From NCBI GenBank assembly GCA_014642895.1, contig BMJD01000004.1, forward strand, positions 62,001 to 126,000: DNA of 64,000 nt, read 5' to 3'. Below the pieces are notes generated by a model that was given only the letters and a program-made list of their open reading frames with translations, did not search any database and was not told the DNA's origin. A program made the position numbers and the translations under genes. Below, one piece after another: positions 28,019-36,805 of the stretch; the stretch's first letter is position 1, and every line of letters begins with the position of its first letter. The stretch is from Lentibacillus populi. Lineage in GTDB: Bacteria > Bacillota > Bacilli > Bacillales > Amphibacillaceae.

Positions 28019-28591
28019 TTATTTGGGTGCAATTTGCTGCAGGTAACCTTCCAGCTTATCCAAAGTCAATGCCCCTTCAACAATTTCCACAACCTCACCG
28101 TCCGGATTGATGAAAAATGTACTCGGAATCGGGCCAACACCATATTGATCCATAACTTGACTTTTTGTGTCATGGAGTACCGGGAATGTTAAATCATATT
28201 TGTCAATAAATCTGTCGATAACAAGCTGTGTAGCATCTAAGCTGACAGCAACAATTTCAATCCCTTTATCCTTATACGCTGGATACAACTTTTCCATGTA
28301 AGGCATTTCCGCTTCACAAGGTTTGCAATAGGTTGCCCAAAAATTCAGCATGACACCTTTTCCTTTAAGATCACTAAGTTTGATCGATTCCAGCTCATTG
28401 TTGGCATTTACTTGTTCCAATGTAAAGTCCGGGGCTTGATCACCTGTATCAATTTTTGTCTCGTCCTTCGATAAATTCGATACCAATGCATAAACGACGG
28501 CAACTAATAATATCGCTAATATGATCGATCTGAATATTAAACGGTTTCTCTTCTTCTTTTTTTTATTCGGCCCGATCTTCCTCTCGGTCAT
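28019..28591 (-). CDS. resA: Thiol-disulfide oxidoreductase ResA
   Basis: 190 residues: basic N-terminus and a membrane anchor (about 16-36), then a TlpA/ResA thioredoxin domain. ResA reduces the haem-binding cysteines of apocytochrome c on the outer face of the membrane. The active site reads WATYCKPCEAEMP; Bacillus subtilis has CEPC, so the second position is Lys instead of Glu. The cis-proline region is PIPSTFFI. The ATG at 28591 follows GGGAG. First gene of resABCDE. Confidence 0.95.
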   Translation of the reverse strand: MTERKIGPNKKKKKRNRLIFRSIILAILLVAVVYALVSNLSKDETKIDTGDQAPDFTLEQVNANNELESIKLSDLKGKGVMLNFWATYCKPCEAEMPYMEKLYPAYKDKGIEIVAVSLDATQLVIDRFIDKYDLTFPVLHDTKSQVMDQYGVGPIPSTFFINPDGEVVEIVEGALTLDKLEGYLQQIAPK

Positions 28592-28645
28592 CTCGCTCAC
28601 TCCCTACGCCATTATATCATGTAAGCAGATTGGTAAATTTGACTA

Positions 28646-29386
28646 TTATTCAACAATTTTGCTTGCCTGTTGACGCATCATCTTTACCTCATGCGGGGTT
28701 AAAGGCCTTGATTCACCAGGTTTAAGCCCTTTTAATGTCAATACCCCGTAGCGTTCCCGTTTTAATTTCGTAACCGGATAGCCCAGTTGCTCCATCATAC
28801 GCCGGATATGACGGTTTTTCCCTTCTTGTAATGTGATCTCGATAATGGCTGTATTCGTATCTTTATCGGTAGATAAAAATTTGTATCCTACTGCTTTTAA
28901 TATGTCCCTGTCCACTTTTATCCCTTTTCGCAACTTATTTAACTCCGGTTTGCTTGGGATACCTTTTACCTTCGCAACATAAACCTTCTCAATACCATAA
29001 CGCGGATGCATTAAATGATTGGCAAATTCCCCGTCATTTGTCAGTAAAATAATACCCGACGAATCATAGTCGAGCCTGCCAATTGGGAAAATCCGTTCTT
29101 GGATCCCCGGGAAAAAGTCGGTCACTACCTTCCTATTCTTGTCATCTTTCACACTTGATATAACGCCTCGTGGTTTATAAAGCATATAATATACAAGTGC
29201 CTCCTGTTGTAATGGCACCCCGTTTACTTCAATTTCATCAGCTGTGGATACTTTTGTTCCCAGTTCAGTCGTAATGCTGCCATTTACTTTTACCTTGCCG
29301 TCTGTAATTAACTGTTCTGCTTTTCGTCTGGATGTTACCCCACTTTTCGCAATCACTTTTTGCAGTCGTTCGAATTTGTTTGTCAT
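28646..29386 (-). CDS. rluB: 23S rRNA pseudouridine synthase RluB
   Basis: About 246 residues: N-terminal S4 RNA-binding domain (about 5-50, ERLQKVIAKSGVTSRRKAEQ) and an RsuA/RluB-type synthase domain with the catalytic aspartate in GRLDYDSSGIILLTNDG and the KNRHIRRM motif. It modifies the peptidyl-transferase region of 23S rRNA. The start at 29386 follows GGTGAT; an ATG at 29398 with AAGGG is nearly as good and would add four residues. Upstream lies a family B repeat remnant. Confidence 0.93.
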   Translation of the reverse strand: MTNKFERLQKVIAKSGVTSRRKAEQLITDGKVKVNGSITTELGTKVSTADEIEVNGVPLQQEALVYYMLYKPRGVISSVKDDKNRKVVTDFFPGIQERIFPIGRLDYDSSGIILLTNDGEFANHLMHPRYGIEKVYVAKVKGIPSKPELNKLRKGIKVDRDILKAVGYKFLSTDKDTNTAIIEITLQEGKNRHIRRMMEQLGYPVTKLKRERYGVLTLKGLKPGESRPLTPHEVKMMRQQASKIVE

Positions 29387-29457
29387 GTATATCACCATGT
29401 TTCCCTTATATTTTAATTGTAAATACGGATGAATTTCCGGTCGTTTGGCGCTTTTAC

Positions 29458-29534
29458 GGCGTCCAGCCCCAGCGATTAGCTGGCAACACTTACCCTACGA
29501 TAAGTCAACTGGCGCGTTTCTGCTTTTGTTTTTT
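29458..29534 (-). repeat. Family B repeat, shortened copy
   Basis: Both ends and one central block of family B are recognisable: GGCGTCCAGCCCCAGCG, then CTACGATAAGTCAAC, then GGCGCGTTTCTGCTTTTGTT. The middle is deleted. It lies between the spmB hairpin and the rluB start. Confidence 0.65.
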
Positions 29535-29549
29535 CCAACAACATAATAA

Positions 29550-29574
29550 TAGCGTTAACTCTAAGTTAACGCTA
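29550..29574 (-). terminator. Hairpin after spmB, probable terminator
   Basis: A perfect 11-bp stem (29550-29560 with 29564-29574) with a three-base loop, ten bases after the spmB stop. The following minus-strand sequence ATTATTATGTTGTT is only moderately T-rich. Confidence 0.6.
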
Positions 29575-29584
29575 CTGTAAAAGC

Positions 29585-30115
29585 TTATCCAAATACAATG
29601 GTAACGATTATGATGGAGGCAATTATACCAATTAAATCGGCAATAAGTCCAACCTTTAAGGCGTATCTCATTTTTTTAATACCAACAGCACCGAAGTAGA
29701 TGGTTAATATATATAATGTTGTATCTGTACTGCCTTGCATGGTCGAGGCCAGTCGTCCAATGAAGGAATCGGGTCCGTGGGTATCAATCAGTTCCGTTGT
29801 TACGCCCAATGCAGCGGTCCCTGAAATTGGCCTTACGAGAGCGAGCGGCACAATATCCGGCGGGACACCAAAAAAGCCTAAAACCGGCGATATAAGTCCG
29901 ATAAAGGCATCTAACGCACCCGATGCCCGTAAAATAGCAATCGAAACAATCATCCCTACTAAAAAAGGAAGCAAAGAAAATGCCATCTTAACACCTTCCT
30001 TTCCTCCTTCAACAAACAGTTCATATGCAGGAACACGCTTCCATGTCGCTACGATAAGTACAAGCATAATAAAACATGGAATGAGCCATGTACTAATTAG
30101 TGTAATGACAGCCAA
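29585..30115 (-). CDS. spmB: Spore maturation protein SpmB
   Basis: 176 residues, hydrophobic, nucleoside-recognition (gate) domain family. With SpmA it is needed for full spore core dehydration and heat resistance. The start is TTG at 30115, five bases after AGGAGGGG and one base after the spmA stop, giving LAVITLISTWLIPCF; the frame runs on upstream but inside spmA. Segments PLALVRPISGTAALGVTTEL and GRLASTMQGSTDT are typical. Confidence 0.93.
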   Translation of the reverse strand: MAVITLISTWLIPCFIMLVLIVATWKRVPAYELFVEGGKEGVKMAFSLLPFLVGMIVSIAILRASGALDAFIGLISPVLGFFGVPPDIVPLALVRPISGTAALGVTTELIDTHGPDSFIGRLASTMQGSTDTTLYILTIYFGAVGIKKMRYALKVGLIADLIGIIASIIIVTIVFG

Positions 30116-30116
30116 G

Positions 30117-30701
30117 CTATCCCCTCCTAATACTTCGGTAGTAAAAAATTCGATCAACCACTACGGCAGCTAGCGTTGAAATGATTGTTGCAATTATCGT
30201 AGTTCCAACAATTTCCGTTGGTGATGCGGAGTCATAATGCATTCGTATCGCGATCACGGTCGTCGGGATTAGAGTCAAACTTGAAGTATTCAATGCCAAG
30301 AAAGTAATCATCGACCGTGATGCGGTATCTGTTCCACTTAACTCTTTCATCTGTTCCATTGCTTTGATACCCATTGGTGTGGCAGCATTCCCCAAGCCAA
30401 ATACATTTGCTGTAAAATTGGACAAAATATACCCCATTGCCGGATGATCTTTTGGTATTTCGGGGAATAGTCTGACAACAACCGGTCGAAACAGTTTTGC
30501 AAGTATTTGTAAAATGCCTGCTTTCTCGGCAATCTTCATAATTCCAAGCCAAAATACCAATATACTGATTAACCCGATCGATATCGTCACAGCTTCATCC
30601 GCACTTTCAAACAGTGCCTTATTCACGTCTTCCATCGTCCCGTTAAACATGGCATAAAGGATACCGACGATTGCCATAGCTGCCCAAATTATATTTACCA
30701 T
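30117..30701 (-). CDS. spmA: Spore maturation protein SpmA
   Basis: 194 residues, membrane protein with a gate domain and the conserved FTANVFGLGNAATPMGIKAM and FLALNTSSLTLIPTTVI blocks. It acts with SpmB in spore dehydration. The ATG at 30701 comes one base after the dacB stop, and spmB starts one base after its own stop; the dacB-spmA-spmB operon is as in Bacillus subtilis. Confidence 0.94.
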   Translation of the reverse strand: MVNIIWAAMAIVGILYAMFNGTMEDVNKALFESADEAVTISIGLISILVFWLGIMKIAEKAGILQILAKLFRPVVVRLFPEIPKDHPAMGYILSNFTANVFGLGNAATPMGIKAMEQMKELSGTDTASRSMITFLALNTSSLTLIPTTVIAIRMHYDSASPTEIVGTTIIATIISTLAAVVVDRIFYYRSIRRG

Positions 30702-30702
30702 A

Positions 30703-31809
30703 TTAATACAACCCTACCATTCGCTGTAATATTGATGCTGTTTCGGTAAACAAATTATCCTTTGTTCTATGCTGAGTCCCGCTAAAAATGGGTACTTCGC
30801 TTATTGGTGTCTCATCAAGGTAAAAAATTGTCTTGCCGATGATAGCTTGATCTCTCTGGCTGCCCTGTTCTAAAAGAAACGTTTTTTTGCTGATTTTTTC
30901 CAGCTCCTGGTCGTCTAAAGGATATGTCACATTACGATTAATAAAACCGCTAGTGATTTTTTCGTCTCCATTTATCTGATACGTTTTTTCCCCTTTTTTC
31001 AATATGGACGTCATGTTAAATGTATCAAAGGCCCATTCATACATACCGATATGATCCTGCCAGTCATCGGGAGCATTCAAGGTAACGGCAATCAGATCCA
31101 TGTCCTTTTTATGTGCAGTAGACACCAGTGTTCTTCCAGCTTTTTTTGTAAAACCGGTTTTTCCCCCAGTACAATAATCATAATACGAGGTTAATAGTTT
31201 ATTTTTATTTCTCCAGGCATATTCCCGTGTACTGGCTTTATAGGTAGTGGTTCCGGTTATCTTCTTAAACAGATCATTTGTCATCGCATAGCGCATTAAC
31301 AGTGCCATATCATAGGCAGTGGAATAGTGGCTTTCTGAATCCAGCCCATGCGGATTATCGAACTCTGTATTGGTCATTCCCAGCCATCGTGCTTTCTCGT
31401 TCATTAAATAACTAAAGCCCTCCACACTGCCGCCAACATGTTCTGCAATCGCAACTGCCGCATCGTTACCGGAACGAAGCATTAATCCATAAACCAGATC
31501 TTTCAGTTTCATCTTTTCTCCCTGTTCAAGGTAGATGGAGGAACCACCTGCATAGACTGCCCGCTTTGATACTGTTGCCATCTCATCCATCTTGCCGGAT
31601 TCAATTGCTATAATAGCAGTCATAATTTTGGTAATACTTGCTATCGACCGCTTGTCATGGGCATTTTTTTCATAAAGGACACGGCCTGTCGATTGTTCTA
31701 TTAAAACAGCATTATTGGCTGATGTGTCAGGTTTAGCTTGTCCGATTGCCGGATATAGAAAAACACTGAACAACAGACAAAAAATAATCGTAACGAATAC
31801 AAAACGCAT
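30703..31809 (-). CDS. dacB: Sporulation D-alanyl-D-alanine carboxypeptidase DacB (PBP5*)
   Basis: 368 residues with a cleavable signal peptide (about 1-25). The three penicillin-binding motifs are SITK (SxxK, active serine), SGN and KTG (GGKTGFTKKAG). DacB trims cortex peptides and so controls cortex cross-linking during sporulation. GGAGGAGG precedes the ATG. First gene of dacB-spmA-spmB. A second, different carboxypeptidase, DacF, lies at 42796-43980. Confidence 0.94.
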   Translation of the reverse strand: MRFVFVTIIFCLLFSVFLYPAIGQAKPDTSANNAVLIEQSTGRVLYEKNAHDKRSIASITKIMTAIIAIESGKMDEMATVSKRAVYAGGSSIYLEQGEKMKLKDLVYGLMLRSGNDAAVAIAEHVGGSVEGFSYLMNEKARWLGMTNTEFDNPHGLDSESHYSTAYDMALLMRYAMTNDLFKKITGTTTYKASTREYAWRNKNKLLTSYYDYCTGGKTGFTKKAGRTLVSTAHKKDMDLIAVTLNAPDDWQDHIGMYEWAFDTFNMTSILKKGEKTYQINGDEKITSGFINRNVTYPLDDQELEKISKKTFLLEQGSQRDQAIIGKTIFYLDETPISEVPIFSGTQHRTKDNLFTETASILQRMVGLY

Positions 31810-31936
31810 GATGGAGTCCTCCTCCAGAGTTTATGTCTGTATATTTTATGCCGGACAGCTTTCGATATGAATAAAATGTTGGTGCTTTTTGGTTAATCAA
31901 AATACAGCAGAACCCCATCACGCTTCATTTATAATG

Positions 31937-32814
31937 TCAAAACAGTGGCCATTTAACTTTTTTCCCTTCCATGTATCTTTTATTAACATCATCCCAATTA
32001 ACAACGTTCCACCAATTGTCGATATATTCATTTTTATTTGTTTTATATTGTAAATAGTAGGCATGTTCCCACATATCTAATACTAGTAAAGGAATAATAT
32101 CCGCAATTTGAAAAAGCTGATGCTTTTCAAATGTTTGTAAAACGAGCCTCCCGCTTCTTGGATTCCATGCCAGTATTGCCCAGCCGACCCCCTCAACGGA
32201 TGCAGCTGCCTTTGTAAATATGTCTTTAAAAGCTCCCCACGATCCAAAATCTTTCGTTATACGCTTTGCGATTTCACCAACAGGCTTTTTACCCGATTCC
32301 GGAGTCATGTTAAACCAGAAAATCGTATGCAGGTTATGCCCGGAGCCATGGAATGCCTGTTCCCTTAACCAATGTTTGATCAGATTATCCTCCTTCTTTG
32401 TTTTGCTTTATACAATTCTTTCTCTGCTTTATTTAATCCATCAACATAGGATTGGTGATGCTCATCATGGTGAAGACGCATAATTTCTTGATTAATATAT
32501 GGTTCCAGCGCATCATATGCATAAGGAAGCGGCGGAAGTCTATGCTTTCCGTATGGAACAGCTCTTTCCAGCCCATGATTTGTTTCTGCTCTCATTTCGG
32601 AAAGCATTCGTTCCCCCTCATCTCGTAGTGAAATCAACTCCTGCTCCCCAAGATCTGCCATAGAGGAAAGACCTTTTTTCACCTTGTCTTGCCATGCCTC
32701 CAGTTCCTTGATCCGATAACTGGAAATTCCCTCTTGTGAAGCAGATAACGCCCTTTTTGTATCTTCTCCCCATTGCCAAAGACTTTTCAAATAAGACTGT
32801 TTACGATTATTCAT
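31937..32814 (-). pseudogene. Fe/Mn superoxide dismutase with N-terminal extension, frameshifted
   Basis: The N-terminal half (32814-32380) has a helical extension of about 115 residues and then a SOD N-terminal domain with [20 protein letters not shown]; the rest is in another frame and holds HGSGHNLHTIFW, GSWGAFKDIF and DMWEHAYYLQY with the remaining metal ligands. The frames meet near 32390-32400 and one missing base would join them into about 290 residues, the size of the extended SodF-type proteins of Bacillus. All metal ligands survive. The ATG at 32814 follows GGAGGTGA. Either a young mutation or a read error. Confidence 0.82.
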
Positions 32815-32905
32815 AAAATCACCTCCATGTATCGTATGCCTATCTGAATCAGAAGTGTGTAAAAAAATTAACAAAACCCTTGCAGTAAAATAGTATGCAA
32901 GGGTT

Positions 32906-33502
32906 CTAGTCAGCCATGTTGTTATCCATTTGTGTATGAAACTTTTCAAAAAATAAATCGGCTTCGTGCTCGATATCTTCCTGATCAACATTTTCAGGTA
33001 ATGGTGGTAATTCCTCTAACGATGTAAGGCCAAAATAGATTAAAAAATCTTTACTTGTCCCGAACAGGATCGGCCTGCCAACACCATCCCGCCTTCCTAC
33101 CTCTTCAATCAGCGATCTGGAAAGCAATGTCTGTACTGGTCGATCACTCTTTACCCCGCGGATTTCCTCAATTTCTGTTCTGGTTATTGGCTGCCGGTAA
33201 GCAATAATTGCCAACGTTTCCAAAGCCGCCTGTGACATTCGTGACGTTTGCGGAGTTTCCAGCAGCCTTTTGAAATAGGCGCTATGCTCCGGTTTTGTTG
33301 TTAAATGGAACACTTGATGCGATTGCATAATCATCATCCCGCGTTCGACATGCTCATAATCGTATTTTAATTCCTCAAGCAGATGTTCAACCGTCGCTGC
33401 ATTTACTTCGAGTATTCGTGACAATTGCTTGACAGTGATTCCATCATCACCACTGGCAAACAGCAATCCTTCAAGAATTGCTTTTAGCTCTGTCATCTTC
33501 AT
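32906..33502 (-). CDS. scpB: Segregation and condensation protein ScpB
   Basis: 198 residues with two winged-helix domains (about 1-85 and 90-165; [24 protein letters not shown] is split across the second, near 91-113) and an acidic tail. It binds ScpA and Smc in the condensin complex that organises and separates chromosomes. Its start overlaps the scpA stop by four bases (ATGA). Confidence 0.95.
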   Translation of the reverse strand: MKMTELKAILEGLLFASGDDGITVKQLSRILEVNAATVEHLLEELKYDYEHVERGMMIMQSHQVFHLTTKPEHSAYFKRLLETPQTSRMSQAALETLAIIAYRQPITRTEIEEIRGVKSDRPVQTLLSRSLIEEVGRRDGVGRPILFGTSKDFLIYFGLTSLEELPPLPENVDQEDIEHEADLFFEKFHTQMDNNMAD

Positions 33503-34239
33503 TCATTTTCCCCCATATAAAACACGTATAATGTCTCAAGCTGTTTCTCCTGTTCACAATACACTGCTTTATTTTTCATTAATTCCAATAGTGCCATAAA
33601 CGTTACCACAATATGAGAACGTGATCGATAGCTGAACAGATGATCAAACGAAACACCAGCCTGCGCATTTTTGACAACTTGTATGACTTCCTCCATCCGT
33701 TCCTCAATCGAAATTTCAATACGTTTTATGGTCGTTTCCATTGGCTCTTTCCACTTTTTCCGTTCTAGCATTTTGCCAAGGGCTCCTAACATTTCATATA
33801 TCGAAATGTCACCTTGAACAACCGGCTGCTGCAAATCAATATCATCAAACACGACTGGTGATCGTGTAAAAATTTGATTCGCATCCATTTCTTTTTCTTT
33901 TAAATTTTCAGCAGCTTGTTTATATTTTCGGTACTCAATCAACCTGCCCATCAACTCATCACGAGGATCTTCTGCATAGTCATCCTCTTCCGTATCCATT
34001 TCCTGTTTGGGCAGCAGCATCTGGCTTTTTAACGCGAGCAACGTTGCCGCCATAACCAAATATTCACTGGCAATATTTAGTTCCAATTGCTGCATGGTAT
34101 GGATATATTCCATATATTGCTCCGTAATTTGGGCAACAGGAATATCATATATATCAATCTCATAACTGTTAATTAAGTGTAATAACAAATCAAGCGGACC
34201 CTCAAATGAATCTATTTTTACCTGATATGCTTGATTCAT
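33499..34239 (-). CDS. scpA: Segregation and condensation protein ScpA (kleisin)
   Basis: 246 residues. The N-terminal kleisin motif FEGPLDLLLHLI and SEYLVMAATLLALKSQMLLP bind the Smc neck; the C-terminal winged helix (about 185-240) binds the Smc head. The ATG at 34239 follows AAAGGAAG; the longer frame to 34257 adds an unneeded leader. First gene of scpA-scpB. Confidence 0.95.
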   Translation of the reverse strand: MNQAYQVKIDSFEGPLDLLLHLINSYEIDIYDIPVAQITEQYMEYIHTMQQLELNIASEYLVMAATLLALKSQMLLPKQEMDTEEDDYAEDPRDELMGRLIEYRKYKQAAENLKEKEMDANQIFTRSPVVFDDIDLQQPVVQGDISIYEMLGALGKMLERKKWKEPMETTIKRIEISIEERMEEVIQVVKNAQAGVSFDHLFSYRSRSHIVVTFMALLELMKNKAVYCEQEKQLETLYVFYMGENE

Positions 34240-34362
34240 CCTGCTTCTTCCTTTCACTTTGTTATGGACGGATTCACCTGAAAAAAATAAAGAACCGTCA
34301 TAATCGCCTATACAATCTGCTGATTACCTACATACGTTATTAACGTAAGATAAATGTTTTTA

Positions 34363-34478
34363 AAGAGGAAGTTCAAAAAGTCCGGTAAAAAGGATACTTC
34401 GATGTTTTCAGCTGGCCAGTTTCTAGTGTCGCGTCGAAGTTTATGGTCCTTATTATCCCTCCTTTTTGAACTCACTCG
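34363..34478. repeat. Family A structured repeat, copy 2 (short, inverted relative to copy 1)
   Basis: The left end AAGAGGAAGTTCAAAAAG-TCCGGTAAAAA matches the reverse complement of the right end of copy 1 (3904-4246). The reverse complement of its right end, GTTCAAAAAGGAGG then AAGGACC, matches the left end of copy 1. An internal 7-bp stem ACTTCGA/TCGAAGT (34396-34402 with 34434-34440) is retained, but the middle two thirds of copy 1 are absent. Confidence 0.75.
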
Positions 34479-34521
34479 AATAAGACATTTATTCTTTAAG
34501 ACGAAAAGGAGGAATTTCATT

Positions 34522-34605
34522 ATGGGTGCAGGTTATGGCGGTGGATTTGCGTTAATCGTCGTATTGTTCATTTTACTCATCATCGTTGGTGCTGCATGGC
34601 TATAA
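34522..34605 (+). CDS. YjcZ-family small sporulation membrane peptide
   Basis: 27 residues, MGAGYGGGFALIVVLFILLI followed by IVGAAWL. A glycine/tyrosine N-terminus and one hydrophobic span are the pattern of the YjcZ family, small proteins often expressed in sporulating cells. AAAAGGAGG stands ten bases before the ATG at 34522. A terminator follows at 34681. Monocistronic, divergent from scpA. Confidence 0.8.
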   Translation: MGAGYGGGFALIVVLFILLIIVGAAWL

Positions 34606-34680
34606 AAAGGTAAGATTGAATTGCATATGCAATACCAGGTTGATTGACCAATCATTCTTTTGTTAACAATGAACGGTTAC

Positions 34681-34715
34681 AAAGAGCCAACCCGATCATA
34701 AAGGGTTGGCTCTTT
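34681..34715. terminator. Bidirectional terminator between yjcZ-like gene and ribT
   Basis: A perfect 13-bp stem, AAAGAGCCAACCC with GGGTTGGCTCTTT (34681-34693 and 34703-34715), with A and T runs on both flanks. It can serve the convergent yjcZ-like gene and ribT. Confidence 0.85.
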
Positions 34716-34767
34716 GACCATCCATAAACCATTTAAACGTAATATGAAGGACTTTCATAAAGAAGTT

Positions 34768-35139
34768 TTAGTCGTCTTCCTTCTCTTTGTCATCCTGACC
34801 ACATTTATTATAAAATGTCTGGATATTTTCTTCTGCACAGACAGCATATTTATCCTGGTACATATTGTTTATCGCATGGACCATTTTTCGGCCGATTCCT
34901 GAATTCCGATGTGACGGGTTAACTGATATATGCTGAATAACCGCGTTAATATCATCTTCTATTCTTAATCCAATTGCACCTAGAACGTCATCTTCTTTCC
35001 AAAGAAAAAGATGCCAATCCGGATTTTCTTCGTATTCTTTTATGGTTTGCTGCAATTTTTTTACATCTTTTTCTTCTGGCATAAAAGATAGTAAACCCAT
35101 TGCAATTTTTTCCAAATTCCTTTTATAACGAATTAACAT
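34768..35139 (-). CDS. ribT: RibT, GNAT-type acetyltransferase
   Basis: 123 residues closely matching Bacillus RibT in pattern: MLIRYKRNLEKIAMGLLSFM at the start, LFLWKEDDVLGAIG and HISVNPSHRNSGIGRKM, the last being the acetyl-CoA-binding loop. RibT is encoded at the end of the riboflavin operon in Bacillus subtilis, next to ppiB, but its substrate is unknown. Here no ribD, ribE, ribA or ribH stands beside it, though the ppiB-lysA neighbourhood is kept. AGGGG precedes the ATG. Confidence 0.9.
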   Translation of the reverse strand: MLIRYKRNLEKIAMGLLSFMPEEKDVKKLQQTIKEYEENPDWHLFLWKEDDVLGAIGLRIEDDINAVIQHISVNPSHRNSGIGRKMVHAINNMYQDKYAVCAEENIQTFYNKCGQDDKEKEDD

Positions 35140-35292
35140 AGATACCCCTCATTATGAAAATAACTTTCCAACCACGGAGAGTAGAAAAACATCCTGCAGC
35201 GTCTGCCCCAAAATAGTTAAACTTATTTCGAATCAGCAGTTGTATATTATCTATTAATGCCCTAACAAATTGCAATTGTCAAATTCAACTAA

Positions 35293-35388
35293 TTAAAAAA
35301 CAAACGCAACCCAATAAATAATGCCCCATATCATGCCAATTACAAGTAGTATTGAAAACAAAATCCAATTTTTTTTACGTTGATTCAA
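35293..35388 (-). CDS. Possible small membrane peptide, 31 residues
   Basis: A short frame starting TTG at 35388 encodes a basic N-terminus NQRKKN and a single hydrophobic span (WILFSILLVIGMIWGIIYWV). AAAGGGATG lies upstream at a rather long distance. No homologue is recognised. It could be chance in an AT-rich gap, but the positive-inside plus single-span pattern is typical of real small proteins. Confidence 0.35.
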   Translation of the reverse strand: MNQRKKNWILFSILLVIGMIWGIIYWVAFVF

Positions 35389-35450
35389 CCTTCATTCATC
35401 CCTTTACAGCATTGACAGCTTTCCATTAAGTCATACTACTATTTATTCGG

Positions 35451-35912
35451 TTATTTGAAATTTGTGTACGTTTGTGAAACTGTTTTTACGATTGTATAGC
35501 CATCCGATTGTTTTCCGTTTAGTTTAAATGGAATAATATTGATAACGGCAAGCCAGATATTAAATAAAATCAATACTTGCACAAAGACATTGGAGGAACC
35601 GAACAAAACGCAAACGATAGCTGCTGCAAGCCCATTGCTGACAGGGCCCGCCAGACTAATACAAATTTTCTCCATTGGTTTATACGGAATGTTTCGTTCA
35701 CTATAGGCAGAACCACCCAAAAAGAATAGCGTAAATACATCTATTTGTATTTGTTTAAATGAAAAAGTAATAAGCTTTTTTCCAGCCCCCACGGAAAGCG
35801 TTATAGAATCGGCTTTTGCCCATTTTGCACCAAGTACATGTCCAAGTTCATGTAACATTGTACTTACCGGAGCTGTAAAAAGCACGAGCCATAATAATAA
35901 ATAAATATCCAT
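35451..35912 (-). CDS. M50 (site-2) family metalloprotease-like membrane protein
   Basis: 153 residues with about four hydrophobic spans. The zinc-binding HELGH lies near residue 21 (MLHELGHVLGAK), and a second motif NIIPFKLNGKQSDGY near residue 127 fits the NxxP...DG signature of SpoIVFB-like proteases. Both catalytic parts are present, so it may be active; the substrate is unknown. It is shorter than SpoIVFB and lacks a CBS or PDZ domain. Confidence 0.82.
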   Translation of the reverse strand: MDIYLLLWLVLFTAPVSTMLHELGHVLGAKWAKADSITLSVGAGKKLITFSFKQIQIDVFTLFFLGGSAYSERNIPYKPMEKICISLAGPVSNGLAAAIVCVLFGSSNVFVQVLILFNIWLAVINIIPFKLNGKQSDGYTIVKTVSQTYTNFK

Positions 35913-35954
35913 ACATCACTTCCTAAAGCTAAACGGGAAATGTCACATGCAAAG

Positions 35955-36392
35955 CTACACTTCAAACACCTTTATTTCCTTCATTACATCACCATTTTGC
36001 ATTTCTTTCGCATGTTCAATTCCGGATGTTACTTGTCCAAAAACAGTGTGTACACCATCTAAATGCGGCTGGGCTTCATGAACGATGAAGAACTGGCAGC
36101 TTCCGGTATCCTTACCGGCATGTGCCATTGATAATGAACCTTCGACATGTTTATGCGGGTTCCCTTCCGTTTCGCACTTAATGGTGTAGCCCGCAGAGCC
36201 GGTACCATTCCCGTTTGGGCAACCACCCTGGCTGACAAATCCGGGAATAACACGGTGGAACGTTAATCCATCATAAAAATTTTCATTTGCCAATTTTTCA
36301 AAGTTCGCCACCGTACCTGGGGCTTCCCCCGGATACAAATCAAATTCAATTTTGTTCCCGTTTTCCATCAAAATATATCCTTTTTTAGTCAT
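35955..36392 (-). CDS. ppiB: Peptidyl-prolyl cis-trans isomerase B (cyclophilin)
   Basis: 145 residues, the usual length of Bacillus PpiB. Seen: [13 protein letters not shown] with the catalytic arginine, [19 protein letters not shown] and [13 protein letters not shown] cytoplasmic folding catalyst. It lies between lysA and ribT as in Bacillus subtilis, separated from lysA by a family B repeat. Confidence 0.96.
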   Translation of the reverse strand: MTKKGYILMENGNKIEFDLYPGEAPGTVANFEKLANENFYDGLTFHRVIPGFVSQGGCPNGNGTGSAGYTIKCETEGNPHKHVEGSLSMAHAGKDTGSCQFFIVHEAQPHLDGVHTVFGQVTSGIEHAKEMQNGDVMKEIKVFEV

Positions 36393-36420
36393 TGCTGCAT
36401 CTCCTTTTTCAATTGATAAG

Positions 36421-36730
36421 AAAGTATAAAAATCCAGACTCTATTCTGCTCATGCCAGAGTAGGCCACGTCCGGCTCCAGCGCCCAGCGGCTAGTATGCA
36501 ACACCCGCCTCCGTAAAATAAGTCAACATCGGTTCGAGTAAGAAGGAAGGCCGACTAAAAGCGGACTTTGCGTCCAACTCACGTTTACCCCTTTTTTTGT
36601 GGCATGTTTCCTTTATCTCCTACGGTTGTTTGTTCGGTTAAGATCGCTGCTCCCGGCAGCAACACCGAACCACCTGCGTTGCGCGGGCGCAGCATATACG
36701 CCGCTAATCAGGCGCTTCCGCCTTTGTTCT
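36421..36730 (-). repeat. Family B repeat, copy with one intact hairpin module
   Basis: About 310 bases between ppiB and lysA. It shares with the copy at 38194-38392 the start AAGTATAAAAAT, GCCACGTCC, CCAGCGCCCAGCGGCTAGT, ATAAGTCAACATCGGTTCG, TTTCCTTTATCTCC and the end CGCCGCTAATCAGGCGCTTC. The ends are partly complementary (AGCGCCC..AGCGGC with GCCGCT..GGCGCT). An intact module lies at 36632-36670 and a broken one near 36553-36590. Confidence 0.8.
36632..36670 (+). repeat. 39-nt nested hairpin module (inner stem GCTGC/GCAGC)
   Basis: GTTCGGT, TAAGATC, GCTGC, TCCCG, GCAGC, AAC, ACCGAAC in order: an outer 7-bp stem and an inner 5-bp stem with a five-base loop. Identical plan to 47758-47796 and 47855-47893, but with a different paired inner stem. 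Confidence 0.8.
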
Positions 36731-36805
36731 GTGTGTTCATGTTTTTATGTAATGTAAATCAATGTTCATCTTATCATTAATTTGGATATTTTAAAAGAAT
36801 AATTA

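Noticed and set aside
32380-32400. Programmed -1 frameshift in the superoxide dismutase gene
   Set aside because: An AAGGAGG sequence is present but no slippery heptamer or downstream structure, and SOD genes are not known to use recoding; a mutation or read error is simpler.
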